DNA of 64,000 nucleotides. It comes from Komagataeibacter sucrofermentans DSM 15973. Its GTDB lineage: Bacteria > Pseudomonadota > Alphaproteobacteria > Acetobacterales > Acetobacteraceae. The DNA lies in NCBI RefSeq assembly GCF_040581405.1, contig NZ_CP137157.1, forward strand, positions 2,664,001 through 2,728,000, written 5' to 3'. A model generated the notes under the pieces. The model made no database searches. It was not told where the DNA came from and was given only the letters and a program-made list of their open reading frames with translations. The translations under genes were made by a program, and so were the position numbers. Below are positions 44,966 to 55,480 of the stretch, piece after piece. Position 1 is the first letter of the stretch. Each line of letters starts with the position of its first letter.

Positions 44966-47900
44966 ATGACCACTCGCCCTCACCTTCTCGATGCCCTCCG
45001 CGATCAGGTCCTGCTGTGTGACGGCGGGATGGGTTCGCGCGTACAGCTTCTGGACCTTGAGGTCGAGCGTGATTACTGGGGGCAGGAAAACTGCACCGAG
45101 ATCCTGAACCTCTCGCGCCCCGAACTGGTGCGTGAAATCCACCGTGGCTACTTCGAGGCCGGGGCGGACATGGTGGAAACCAACAGCTTTGGCGGCTCGC
45201 CCATCACCCTGGCCGAATTTGGCCTGGCCGACCGCGCGCGCGAGATCAACCGCACCGCGGGCCATCTGGCGCGTGAAGCCGCCGAGACCTTTGCCGATGG
45301 CCGCCACCGCTATGTGGTCGGCTCCATCGGGCCGGGCACCAAGCTGCCCTCGCTGGGCAATATCGATTACGACACGCTCGAAGCGGGCCTTGCCGAGCAG
45401 TGCCGTGGCCTGATCGAAGGCGGCGTGGACTGCTTCCTTATCGAGACCTGCCAGGACACGCTGCAGATCAAGGCCGCCGTCAATGGCGCCAAGATCGCGC
45501 GCGCCGAGATGGGCGTGGACACCCCCATCTTCGTGCAGGTTACGGTCGAGACCACGGGCACGCTGCTCGTTGGCCCGGACATCGCCGCCGCCGCCACGGT
45601 CATCAACGCGCTCGATGTGCCGCTTATGGGCCTGAACTGCGCCACCGGACCGCAGGAAATGGCCGAGCACGTGCGCTGGCTGAGCGAGAGCTGGCCCGGC
45701 CTGATCTCGGTCCAGCCCAATGCCGGCCTGCCCGAACTGGTCAATGGCAAGACGCATTACCCGCTCACCCCTGCCGAGATGGCAAGCTGGGTGGACCGCT
45801 TCATTACCGAGGATGGCCTGAACCTGATCGGCGGCTGCTGTGGCACGTCAACGCCGCACACGCAGGCGCTTGACCAGATGCTGCGTAAACGCGCCGAGGG
45901 CACGGGCCGCATCCGCCCCGCCCCCGTGTCGCGCAAGCCGGTGTGGATTCCCTCTGTCGCCAGCCTGTATTCGCAGGTGCCGCTGCGGCAGGAGAACAGC
46001 TACTTCTCGATTGGCGAGCGCTGCAACGCCAACGGTTCCAAGAAGTGGCGGCAGTTGCAGGAAGCGGGCGACTGGGATGGCTGCGTGGCCCTTGGCCGTG
46101 AGCAGGTGGCCGAAGGCTCGAACGCGCTCGACATCTGCACCGCCTTCGTGGGCCGTGATGAAATGAAGGAAATGAACGCGGTCATCACCCGCTTCACTTC
46201 TTCGGTCAACGCGCCGCTGGTCATTGATTCCACCGAGACGCCGGTGATCGAGGCAGCACTCAAGCTGCATGGCGGCAAGCCCATCATCAACTCCATCAAC
46301 TTCGAGGATGGGGAAGACATCGCCAACGAGCGCATGCTGCTCGCACGCAAATTTGGCGCCTCCGTCATCGCCCTGACCATTGATGAAGTGGGCATGGCCA
46401 AGACGGCGGAAGACAAGCTGCGCATCGCAACGCGACTGGTCGAATTCGCCTGCGACAAACACGGCCTGCCGCAATCCGACCTGATGATCGACCCGCTGAC
46501 ATTCACCATCGGCACCGGCACGGAAGACGACCGCAAGCTCGGTGAATGGACGCTGGAGGGCATCCGCCTGATCCGCGAGCGCTTCCCCGATATCCAAATC
46601 GTGCTGGGGCTGTCGAACATCTCGTTTGGCCTGAACCCGGCGGCGCGCGCGGTGCTCAACTCGGTGTTCCTTGACCACGCGGTGCGCGCGGGCATGACGG
46701 CGGCGATCGTGCATGTCTCGAAAATCCGCCCGCTGCACCTCATTGCCGCCGAGGAAGTGAAGGTGGCCGAGGACCTGATCTTCGACCGCCGCGCCGAAGG
46801 TTATGATCCGCTGCAGCGCATGCTCGAAATCTTCGCCGACCGCAAGGCCGCCGACGCGGTGAAAAAAGCCCGCGCCGAAACCGCCCCCGAGCGGCTCAAG
46901 GACCGCATTGTCGATGGCGACCGCAAGGGGCTGGAAGACGACCTGGCCGAAGCCATGCGCGACATGGCCCCGCTCGACATCATCAACACCGTGCTGCTCG
47001 ATGGCATGAAGGTGGTGGGCGAACTGTTTGGCGCAGGCAAGATGCAGCTGCCCTTCGTGCTGCAGTCCGCCGAGACGATGAAGGCCGCCGTGGCCTGGCT
47101 CGAGCCCCATATGGAGCGCACCGAGGGCCAGGCCCGTGGCACCATGGTGCTGGCCACCGTCAAGGGCGACGTGCATGACATCGGCAAGAACCTTGTCGAC
47201 ATCATCCTGACCAATAACGGCTACCGGGTCATCAACCTCGGCATCAAGGTGCCGGTGGCCGACATGATTACGGCCGCGCGCGAGCACAAGGCCGACGCCA
47301 TCGGCATGTCGGGCCTGCTGGTCAAGTCCACCGTCATCATGCGTGAAAACCTTGAGGAAATGAACCGCCAGGGCGTGGACGTACCAGTCATGCTCGGTGG
47401 GGCCGCGCTGACCCGCAACTACGTGGAAGAGGACTGCACCGCAGCCTATGGCGAGAACGGGCGCGTGGCCTATGCGCGTGATGCGTTCGATGGCCTGTCG
47501 CTGATGGACAAGGTGGCGCAGGGCGAGTTCGACACCTATCTTGCCGCCATCCAGTCGCGCCGCGCGGGCAAGGCCACGCGCACCAACCGCACGCAGGACA
47601 TCGAAGCCGCCGAGACCCGTGGCTTTGGCCCGGTGGATGTCGCCGCCGCCCGCGCCCGGCGCGAGAAGCTGACAGCCGATGAACCCGTGCTGACCCCGCC
47701 ATTCTGGGGCCCGCGCGTGCTTGAGGCGACACCTGAGGCAGTGCTGCCGTTCCTCAACGAGCGCTCGCTGTACCAGTTCCAGTGGGGCTTCCGTAAGCAG
47801 GGCCGCTCGCTTGATGACTTCATGGTCTGGGCACGCAAGGAACTGCGCCCGGTGCTGCGCCACATGCTCGCCCTGTGCGCCGAGCGCGACATCCTGCACC

Positions 47901-48475
47901 CCAAGGCCAGCTACGGCTACTGGAAGGCGGCGGGCGAAGGCAACGATCTGGTACTGTTTGGCGAGGACGGCACCACCGAGGCCGCCCGCTTCACCCTGCC
48001 CCGCCAGCCGCGTGAAGACGGGGCCTGCATTGCCGACTTCGTGCGCGATATCGACGATGCACAGCGCGACGTGATCGGCCTGCAGGTGGTGACCGTGGGG
48101 CAGGATGCCTCCGACCGCGCGCGGGAATGGTTCGAGGCCGATCGCTACAAGGATTACCTCTACCTGCATGGCCTGTCGGTCGAGATGGCGGAAGCCATGG
48201 CGGAATACACCCACAAGCGCATCCGCGCCGAAATGGGCTTCGCTGCCGAGGATGACCGCGACATGGCCAGGCTGCTCCAGCAGGGCTATCGCGGCTCGCG
48301 CTATTCGTTCGGTTACCCCGCCTGCCCCCGGCTGGAGGAACAAGAGCCGATCCTCAAGCTGCTCGATGCGGAAAAGATCGGCGTCTCGCTCACCGATGGC
48401 TTCCAGCTCCACCCCGAGCAGTCCACCTCGGCGCTGGTCATTTTCAACCCGCACGCGAAGTATTTCTCGATCTGA
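44966..48475 (+). CDS. metH: Cobalamin-dependent methionine synthase
   Basis: MetH makes methionine from homocysteine using methyltetrahydrofolate and B12. The 1169 residues hold all four modules. The homocysteine-binding barrel (1-325) has LNCATGP and GGCCGTST zinc ligands. The folate barrel starts FSIGERCNANGSKKW (about 350). The cobalamin cap and Rossmann domain have DVHDIGKNLV with the axial His at about 737. The SAM-binding reactivation domain ends RGSRYSFGYPACP. The start MTTRPHLLDALRDQVL has AGGA upstream. I found no cobalamin or SAM riboswitch in the 200 bp before it. Confidence 0.97.
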   Translation: MTTRPHLLDALRDQVLLCDGGMGSRVQLLDLEVERDYWGQENCTEILNLSRPELVREIHRGYFEAGADMVETNSFGGSPITLAEFGLADRAREINRTAGHLAREAAETFADGRHRYVVGSIGPGTKLPSLGNIDYDTLEAGLAEQCRGLIEGGVDCFLIETCQDTLQIKAAVNGAKIARAEMGVDTPIFVQVTVETTGTLLVGPDIAAAATVINALDVPLMGLNCATGPQEMAEHVRWLSESWPGLISVQPNAGLPELVNGKTHYPLTPAEMASWVDRFITEDGLNLIGGCCGTSTPHTQALDQMLRKRAEGTGRIRPAPVSRKPVWIPSVASLYSQVPLRQENSYFSIGERCNANGSKKWRQLQEAGDWDGCVALGREQVAEGSNALDICTAFVGRDEMKEMNAVITRFTSSVNAPLVIDSTETPVIEAALKLHGGKPIINSINFEDGEDIANERMLLARKFGASVIALTIDEVGMAKTAEDKLRIATRLVEFACDKHGLPQSDLMIDPLTFTIGTGTEDDRKLGEWTLEGIRLIRERFPDIQIVLGLSNISFGLNPAARAVLNSVFLDHAVRAGMTAAIVHVSKIRPLHLIAAEEVKVAEDLIFDRRAEGYDPLQRMLEIFADRKAADAVKKARAETAPERLKDRIVDGDRKGLEDDLAEAMRDMAPLDIINTVLLDGMKVVGELFGAGKMQLPFVLQSAETMKAAVAWLEPHMERTEGQARGTMVLATVKGDVHDIGKNLVDIILTNNGYRVINLGIKVPVADMITAAREHKADAIGMSGLLVKSTVIMRENLEEMNRQGVDVPVMLGGAALTRNYVEEDCTAAYGENGRVAYARDAFDGLSLMDKVAQGEFDTYLAAIQSRRAGKATRTNRTQDIEAAETRGFGPVDVAAARARREKLTADEPVLTPPFWGPRVLEATPEAVLPFLNERSLYQFQWGFRKQGRSLDDFMVWARKELRPVLRHMLALCAERDILHPKASYGYWKAAGEGNDLVLFGEDGTTEAARFTLPRQPREDGACIADFVRDIDDAQRDVIGLQVVTVGQDASDRAREWFEADRYKDYLYLHGLSVEMAEAMAEYTHKRIRAEMGFAAEDDRDMARLLQQGYRGSRYSFGYPACPRLEEQEPILKLLDAEKIGVSLTDGFQLHPEQSTSALVIFNPHAKYFSI

Positions 48476-48544
48476 CAAAACCGCCGTCCCGCACCCCTGC
48501 GGGACGTGTTGACCGGTACGGGAAATGATGCCCATCATTGCATT

Positions 48545-48952
48545 ATGTTTCGTCCCCGCCACACGCCATCCAACCCCGCTGAAGCCCCGGGCGCCGACCA
48601 TGCGCTCGGTCGCCTGCTGGCGCGGCTGAACAGGGCCGCACCACGGGCAGGCCAGGGCAACCGCGCCACGCGCGATGCCGGGCGCGCCTTTACCTGTGCC
48701 GCCGAGCAATGCGTGATGGACCTCATGACCGAAGACCACGCAGGCCTGGTGGAACACAGCGCCGATGTGCTGACCCACCTGCTGCAGGCCTGGGCAGCAT
48801 CTGGCATCGACCCCGAGGATGTCTGGACCGAGATCGACCGCCGCACCCGCATGGGCAACCTGCTGCTCGCCCTCAACACGGCCGAGCGCACATCCGCCCC
48901 CACCCGCGCGCGCAAGCGGCCATGGAAGATCCGCACCACCAAGCTGCCCTGA
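48545..48952 (+). CDS. HisE/MazG-superfamily-like protein with eroded metal site
   Basis: The 135-residue protein resembles phosphoribosyl-ATP diphosphatase (HisE): AAEQCVMDLMTEDHAGLVEH and SADVLTHLLQAWAASGIDPE align with the EExVE...ExxDLLYHLL region. Several acidic metal ligands are changed: the first EE pair is AE, and the ExxD motif reads HSAD with a Glu one residue earlier. Histidine genes are not adjacent, and catalytic activity is doubtful. An in-frame start at 48506 would add 13 residues. It follows metH by about 70 bp. Confidence 0.65.
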   Translation: MFRPRHTPSNPAEAPGADHALGRLLARLNRAAPRAGQGNRATRDAGRAFTCAAEQCVMDLMTEDHAGLVEHSADVLTHLLQAWAASGIDPEDVWTEIDRRTRMGNLLLALNTAERTSAPTRARKRPWKIRTTKLP

Positions 48953-49127
48953 GCGGCCTGCGCCGCCATAACGGCACGAAATCGCAACGAACCGTTTTTT
49001 TGCCTAGCCGCTGGGGCATGCGGGTGGCATAAGCTGGCCGCTGACGGAACAGCAGGGAATGTCGCGATAAGATGGACCGGGTCCATGCCTGTTACGTGCC
49101 CGTGGGGCCTGCCCCGGTCGGGCACGC

Positions 49128-49652
49128 ATGAACTGGATTGACATCACGGCCATCGCCATAGCCGCGCTGTCGGGGGTGGTGGGCCTTGTACGCGGCTTCT
49201 CGCGCGAGGTGCTTGGCCTTGCCGCCTGGGTCATGGCCACCATCCTGGCTGTAGCATGGTACGGCACGCTGATGCCCTACGCCACGCAATGGATCAGCAA
49301 CCACACGATGGCCGCGCTGGCCTCGTTTGCAGTGCTGTTTCTGGCGCTTCTTGTCATTTTCACCACCACTGCCCATCTATCGGGTCGGGCAGTGCAGGGT
49401 TCCATCCTGTCAGGGCTGGACCGCGTGCTTGGCCTGCTGTTTGGCCTGGTGCGGGGTTATGTGTGCCTTGTGCTGATCTATGCGGGCATTACCGCCCTCG
49501 TGCCCGCCAATGAATGGCCCGAGGTCATGCGCACCAGCCAGATCATGCCCCTTATCGGCAACAGCGTGACATATCTTCACGCCCACGCGCCCGATAACTT
49601 CCCCGCGCATCTTGCGCAACCCGCCGGGACGCGGCATGACGCGCCCATCTGA
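49128..49652 (+). CDS. cvpA: CvpA-family membrane protein
   Basis: The 174-residue inner-membrane protein has four hydrophobic segments and the CvpA start NWIDITAIAIAALSGVVGL followed by VRGFSREVLGLAAWVMATI. LDRVLGLLFGLVRGYVCLVL is the conserved third helix. In E. coli cvpA is needed for colicin V production and sits before purF; the same order holds here, with purF starting 52 bp later. Its normal role is in envelope or stress function and is not well defined. Confidence 0.92.
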   Translation: MNWIDITAIAIAALSGVVGLVRGFSREVLGLAAWVMATILAVAWYGTLMPYATQWISNHTMAALASFAVLFLALLVIFTTTAHLSGRAVQGSILSGLDRVLGLLFGLVRGYVCLVLIYAGITALVPANEWPEVMRTSQIMPLIGNSVTYLHAHAPDNFPAHLAQPAGTRHDAPI

Positions 49653-49704
49653 ACCTTATCGTCGGTCCCCGCCGCCCCCGTCCGTCAAGGAAAGATCGCC
49701 CACC

Positions 49705-51215
<1,511 letters not shown>

Positions 51216-51219
<4 letters not shown>

Positions 51220-51956
51220 CCGGCCCCGCTGCCATGACCGATGCTCCGGTGGCGCTGGTTACCGGGGCCAGCCGGGGCATCGGGCAGGCGGTGGCCATGG
51301 CACTGGCGCGCGCAGGCATGCGCTGCATCCTGACCGCGCGCACGCAGGGCGGGCTGGAACAGGCGGATGACCAGATCCGCCAGCACACCGGCCATAGCGC
51401 CACCCTGCTGCCGCTTGACCTGACCGATGGCGAAAAGCTCGACACGCTCGGCCCCTCCATCGCGGCCGGCTTCGGGCGGCTGGACTGCGTGGTGCACTGC
51501 GCGGGCACGCTGGGCGTGCTCTCGCCGCTGGCGCACCTGCAACCAAAGGACTGGGAGCGCGCGCTGCACATCGGCCCGCTCACCACATGGCGGCTGATCC
51601 GCACGCTTGGCCCCCTGCTTGAGCGCGCGCCAGCCGGCCGCGCCGTGTTCCTTACCGACCGGCATGCCCGCCAGCCCGCGCCCTTCTGGGGGCTGGTGGC
51701 GGCAACACGCGCGGCGCAGGAGGCCATTGTGAACACATGGGTGCGCGAACTGCCCGCAGCCAGCCCGCTGCGCATCAACCTGTTTGAACCCGGCCCCGTC
51801 GCCACCCGCCTGCGCAAGCTGGCCATGCCCGCGCTCGATATGGCCTGCCTGCCCACGCCCCACGACATTGCGCCCCATATCGTAAGGCTCTGCCAGCCCG
51901 GCCCCCAGCCGCAGGGCCAGTATGTAACAGCCAACCTGCACGAGCCCGTGGCATGA
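51216..51956 (+). CDS. SDR-fold protein with missing catalytic Tyr/Lys
   Basis: The 246-residue Rossmann protein has the classical SDR nucleotide motif VALVTGASRGIGQAVAMALA and a HCAGTLGVLSPLAHL segment matching NNAG. In SDRs of this type the active site reads WGAYxxSK; here the aligned stretch is FWGLVAATRAAQEA, so Tyr is Val and Lys is Arg. It should therefore bind a nucleotide but may not act as a dehydrogenase. It is in a tight operon: 4-base overlaps with purF before and ybaK after it. Confidence 0.85.
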
Positions 51957-52429
51957 GCAGCAAGGCAACACCGGGCGCTGCCGCCCTGCAGAAAGCAGGC
52001 ATCGCCTTCGAGGTGGTGGAATATGAATACGACCCCACCGCAGGCCAGACCGGCAACCACGCCGCCGCCGCCATAGGCGAGAATCCCGAGCACGTGTTCA
52101 AGACGCTGATGGTGCTCGTTGATGGCAGACCCGCCTGCGTGGTGGTGCCGGTAGCGGCCAGCCTGAGCATGAAAAAGGTGGCGGCGGCCTTTGGCGGCAA
52201 ATCGGCTGAAATGATGCCACCCGCCAACGCCGAGCGCAGCACGGGCTTCCGCGTGGGGGGCATCAGCCCGTTTGGCCAGCGCAGGCGCGTGCGCACGGCC
52301 CTTGCACGCGAGGCAATGGCACAGCCCTATGTTGTCATCAATGGTGGCAAGCGCGGCTATCTGGTGCGCCTTTCGGCAGCCGATGCCATTGCCGCGACAG
52401 GTGCCGTGACGGCTGACCTGCTGGCGTAA
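51953..52429 (+). CDS. ybaK: YbaK/EbsC-family Cys-tRNA(Pro) deacylase
   Basis: The enzyme hydrolyses mischarged Cys-tRNA-Pro. The 158-residue protein has EYEYDPTAGQTGNHAAAAIG, HVFKTLMVLVDGRPACVVVP and SMKKVAAAFGGKSAEMMPP, with the conserved Lys at the active site, and TGFRVGGISPFGQRRRV, the loop that distinguishes YbaK. It is the last gene of the cvpA-purF-SDR-ybaK unit and is followed by repeat copy E. Confidence 0.93.
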   Translation: MSSKATPGAAALQKAGIAFEVVEYEYDPTAGQTGNHAAAAIGENPEHVFKTLMVLVDGRPACVVVPVAASLSMKKVAAAFGGKSAEMMPPANAERSTGFRVGGISPFGQRRRVRTALAREAMAQPYVVINGGKRGYLVRLSAADAIAATGAVTADLLA

Positions 52430-52433
52430 CAAG

Positions 52434-52520
52434 CAAAAGTTTTTGGTGAAGCTTTTTTCAAAAAGCTTCGAAAGACGCTGCCTTATTTGAAAAAAGGCAG
52501 CGCCCGGAAACCTGTATCTT
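52434..52520 (+). repeat. Dispersed intergenic repeat, copy E
   Basis: A near-consensus copy with AAAAGTTTTTGGTGAAGC at its left end and GGCAGCGCCCGGAAAC at its right. It lies between the convergent ybaK and MFS genes. Confidence 0.82.
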
Positions 52521-52524
52521 TTCC

Positions 52525-53910
52525 TCAGCGCGTCGCGGGCCGCCAGATCAGGCGGCTGGCGCTGCACAGCACGCCAATCATGGCCACGACCGAGCCAAAG
52601 CCCAGGCAGTCCCGTTCCGCGTCATGTGCAATCAGGCCAAAGGCCATGGCCACGCACATCGCCCCGGTGGCCTGCCCGCATTGGCGCGCGATCTGCACCA
52701 TGCCCGAGGCCCCGCCCGAGCGCCCCGGCGGGGCAGTCACCATCATTACCCGGTTATTGGGGGGCTGGAAAATGCCAAACCCCATGCCCGCCAGCATGAT
52801 GCGCCAGGCAATGTTGAACCAACCCGGATCAGGCGGCAGCAGGTAAAGGGCGAGAAACCCCATCGATGTCATGAACAGCCCCACCGAGGACAGGATGGCC
52901 GCGGGCACCCGGTCACTCAGGCGGCTGATGAGCGGCGAGACCGCCATGATGCCCACCGGCCACGGTGTCATGAGCAGGCCCACGGTTGCGGGCGGATAAT
53001 GGAACATCGACTGCAACGTGAACGGAAACGAGATCATGAACAGGTTGGAGGCGACAAAGGCCACGAACCCCACCAGCGTGCCGATGCGAAAGGCGGGAAT
53101 GCGCAGCATGTCGATGGGGAACATGGGGTGCGTCTGCCCGTGCTGGCGGCGCACCAGCAGCACGCCCGCCGCAACGCCTGCCACCAGCAGGGCCACCACC
53201 TGGGCCGCGCCTGCGTGATGGGCCACGGAATCACCGGCCATGATCAGCGCGCCAAACGCCACCACGTTCAGCACCGCGCTCACGCCATCAAACGAGCCGG
53301 GACTGACCGGCGTGCGCGGCAGCGACACCAGCGCCAGCACGAGGGCCGTCAGCCCGAGCGGAATGTTGATGAGAAACAGCCAAGGCCATGTGGCAAATGA
53401 CAGGATGATCGATGCCACGGTCGGCCCGCCGCCCACGCCAAGGGCCACCATCAGCCCGTTGAGCGCAATGCCGCGCCCGATGATGGCATGCGGGTAGATG
53501 AAGCGGATCAGCGCGATGCTGACACTCATGATGCACGCGCCCCCCACGCCCTGCACCGCGCGCGCGAGCGAGAGCATGAGCAGCGAATGCGATAATGCGC
53601 AGAACAGCGAGGCCACGGTCAGCAGCGCCAGCCCGATCTGGCACAGCCGTGCAAAGCCGATGCGCGTGCCAAGGGCCGCCATGGGCAGCAGCGAGACCAC
53701 GCTGGCCAGCTGATAGGCGTTGACGATCCAGACCGACGAGGCGGGCGAGACATGAATATCCGCCGCAATCGTGGGCAGCGCCACGTTGGCAATGGCGTAA
53801 TCCAGCAGGGCCAGCAGCACCGCAAGGGCGATGGCGGTCACGGCACGCACGCGGGCCGCGCCATGCAGGCCTTCGCCTTCGGTCAGGACAGGTTTTGGTT
53901 GGGGGGGCAT
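52525..53910 (-). CDS. MFS transporter, DHA2 (drug:H+ antiporter) type
   Basis: The 461-residue protein has 12-14 membrane helices. LALLDYAIANVALPTIAADI and VWIVNAYQLASVVSLLPM mark the first two helices of the DHA2 group, and RAVQGVGGACIMSVSIALIR is motif C/antiporter-like. LNGLMVALGVGGGPTVASII follows. Substrate is unknown; efflux of small toxic compounds is the family norm. An upstream start at 54021 in the same frame lacks membrane character, and I use MPPQPKPVLTEG. No regulator is adjacent. Confidence 0.9.
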   Translation of the reverse strand: MPPQPKPVLTEGEGLHGAARVRAVTAIALAVLLALLDYAIANVALPTIAADIHVSPASSVWIVNAYQLASVVSLLPMAALGTRIGFARLCQIGLALLTVASLFCALSHSLLMLSLARAVQGVGGACIMSVSIALIRFIYPHAIIGRGIALNGLMVALGVGGGPTVASIILSFATWPWLFLINIPLGLTALVLALVSLPRTPVSPGSFDGVSAVLNVVAFGALIMAGDSVAHHAGAAQVVALLVAGVAAGVLLVRRQHGQTHPMFPIDMLRIPAFRIGTLVGFVAFVASNLFMISFPFTLQSMFHYPPATVGLLMTPWPVGIMAVSPLISRLSDRVPAAILSSVGLFMTSMGFLALYLLPPDPGWFNIAWRIMLAGMGFGIFQPPNNRVMMVTAPPGRSGGASGMVQIARQCGQATGAMCVAMAFGLIAHDAERDCLGFGSVVAMIGVLCSASRLIWRPATR

Positions 53911-54040
53911 GGCAGGAGCTTTTCGGGCGGAAGGAAAACGTTCTGTTCTGTAAACAATATCGGGATGTGCCCCGTCCATCAATCCGCTGGGGGCAGGCGG
54001 CAGCCTGAAAAGACTGCCCACCCACCATCGCGCAAATCAT

Positions 54041-54122
54041 AAAGACGTTTTTGGTGAAGATTTTTCAAAAAGCTTTGAAAAACGCTACCTTTTTAAAAAA
54101 GGCGATACCCGGAAACGTTTAT
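54041..54122 (+). repeat. Dispersed intergenic repeat, copy F
   Basis: This copy, with GTTTTTGGTGAAG and GATACCCGGAAACGTTTAT ends, sits between the purD stop and the upstream start of the MFS gene. Unlike most copies it separates same-strand genes. Confidence 0.78.
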
Positions 54123-55414
54123 TACTGACCGATTTTTTCCTGCGCCGCGAGGGCACGCTCACCAATATCATGGCGGTAGATGCCATCAGGCCAGTCGATC
54201 AGCCCCACAGCCTCATAGGCACGATTACGGGCCTGCGCCAGCGTGTCGCCCGTGGCGCACACGGCCAGCACGCGGCCGCCGGCAGCCACGATCTCGCCCG
54301 CGTCATCGCGCTTTGTACCCGCCTGAAACACATGCACGCCCGGCAGCGCTTCCGCCACGGCCAGGTTACGGATCACGCCGCCCGTCACCGGCCTGCCGGG
54401 GTAGCCCTTCGCCGCCATGATGACGCTGATGGAGGACTGGCCGGAAAAACGGATATCCGTGCCCGCAAGATCACCCTTCGCCACGGCGGCAAGCGCGCTC
54501 AGCAGGTCGCTTTCCAGCCGGATCAGCAGGGCTTCGGCTTCCGGGTCGCCAAAGCGGACATTGTATTCAATCAGTTGCGGGCCATCACTCGTGAGCATCA
54601 GGCCTGCAAAGATGATGCCGGTAAACGGCGTGCCACGCCGCGCCATCTCGCGCAGCATGGGGCGCACCAGCACGTCAAGGGCGGCTTCCTGCTCCGCGCG
54701 GCCAAAGCCGGTGGGCGGCGAGACCGCGCCCATGCCGCCGGTATTGGGGCCGGTATCACCATCGCCAATGCGCTTGTGGTCCTGTGCCGCGCCAATCAGC
54801 ACCGCCGTCTCGCCCGCGCAGAAGGCGAACAGCGAGACCTCATCACCCACAAGGCAGTCCTCGATCACCACGCTGTGGCCTGCCTGGCCCAGCGTGCCAT
54901 CGGTCATCATGTCGGTAATGGCCTGTTCGGCCTCCGCAACGCTCTGGGCCACGACCACGCCCTTGCCCGCTGCCAGGCCGTCCGCCTTGACCACGACAGG
55001 CGCGCCGTGGCGGCGCACGTAATCCAGCGCGGGGGCGGCGGCATCGAAGCGTTCCCACCGGGCGGTGGGAATGTTTGCCGCGTCACATACTTCCTTGGTG
55101 AAGGTCTTGCTGCCTTCAAGGGCGGCTGCGGCCTGCGTGGGGCCTGCACACGCAATGCCCGCCGCCTTGCAAGCATCGGCAATGCCCGCCACCAGTGGCG
55201 CTTCGGGGCCGGGCACGACAAGGTCGATGCGCTCTTGCCGCGCCAGGGCGATCAGGCCCGCCACGTCATCGGCCTTCACGGCGCAGTTCGTGCCCAGCAC
55301 TGCTGTGCCGGGGTTGCCCGGTGCGATGAACAGGGCCTCAAGTCGCGGCGAGCGCGCAATGGCAGCGGCCATGGCATGTTCCCGTCCGCCTGATCCAACC
55401 AGCAGCACCCGCAT
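54122..55414 (-). CDS. purD: Phosphoribosylamine-glycine ligase
   Basis: PurD joins glycine to phosphoribosylamine, the step after PurF. The 430-residue ATP-grasp enzyme starts MRVLLVGSGGREHAMA. PGNPGTAVLG, PVVVKADGLAAGKGVVVA, TGPNTGGMGAVSPP and YNVRFGDPEAEALL are in the standard order. An ATG one codon earlier is also possible. It is divergent from xseA, only 66 bp away, so their promoters overlap. Confidence 0.97.
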   Translation of the reverse strand: MRVLLVGSGGREHAMAAAIARSPRLEALFIAPGNPGTAVLGTNCAVKADDVAGLIALARQERIDLVVPGPEAPLVAGIADACKAAGIACAGPTQAAAALEGSKTFTKEVCDAANIPTARWERFDAAAPALDYVRRHGAPVVVKADGLAAGKGVVVAQSVAEAEQAITDMMTDGTLGQAGHSVVIEDCLVGDEVSLFAFCAGETAVLIGAAQDHKRIGDGDTGPNTGGMGAVSPPTGFGRAEQEAALDVLVRPMLREMARRGTPFTGIIFAGLMLTSDGPQLIEYNVRFGDPEAEALLIRLESDLLSALAAVAKGDLAGTDIRFSGQSSISVIMAAKGYPGRPVTGGVIRNLAVAEALPGVHVFQAGTKRDDAGEIVAAGGRVLAVCATGDTLAQARNRAYEAVGLIDWPDGIYRHDIGERALAAQEKIGQ

Positions 55415-55480
55415 CACTTGTTTCTCCCGTTTTTCATCTCTGCCCTTTCGGGGTGGCCGTCTCTATCATACCTTGTGCGG

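Noticed and set aside
45848-48778. 976-codon open frame antisense to metH
   Set aside because: High-GC codon use leaves the opposite frame open. The frame reads as low-complexity Gly/His/Arg-rich sequence, while metH has all its family motifs.
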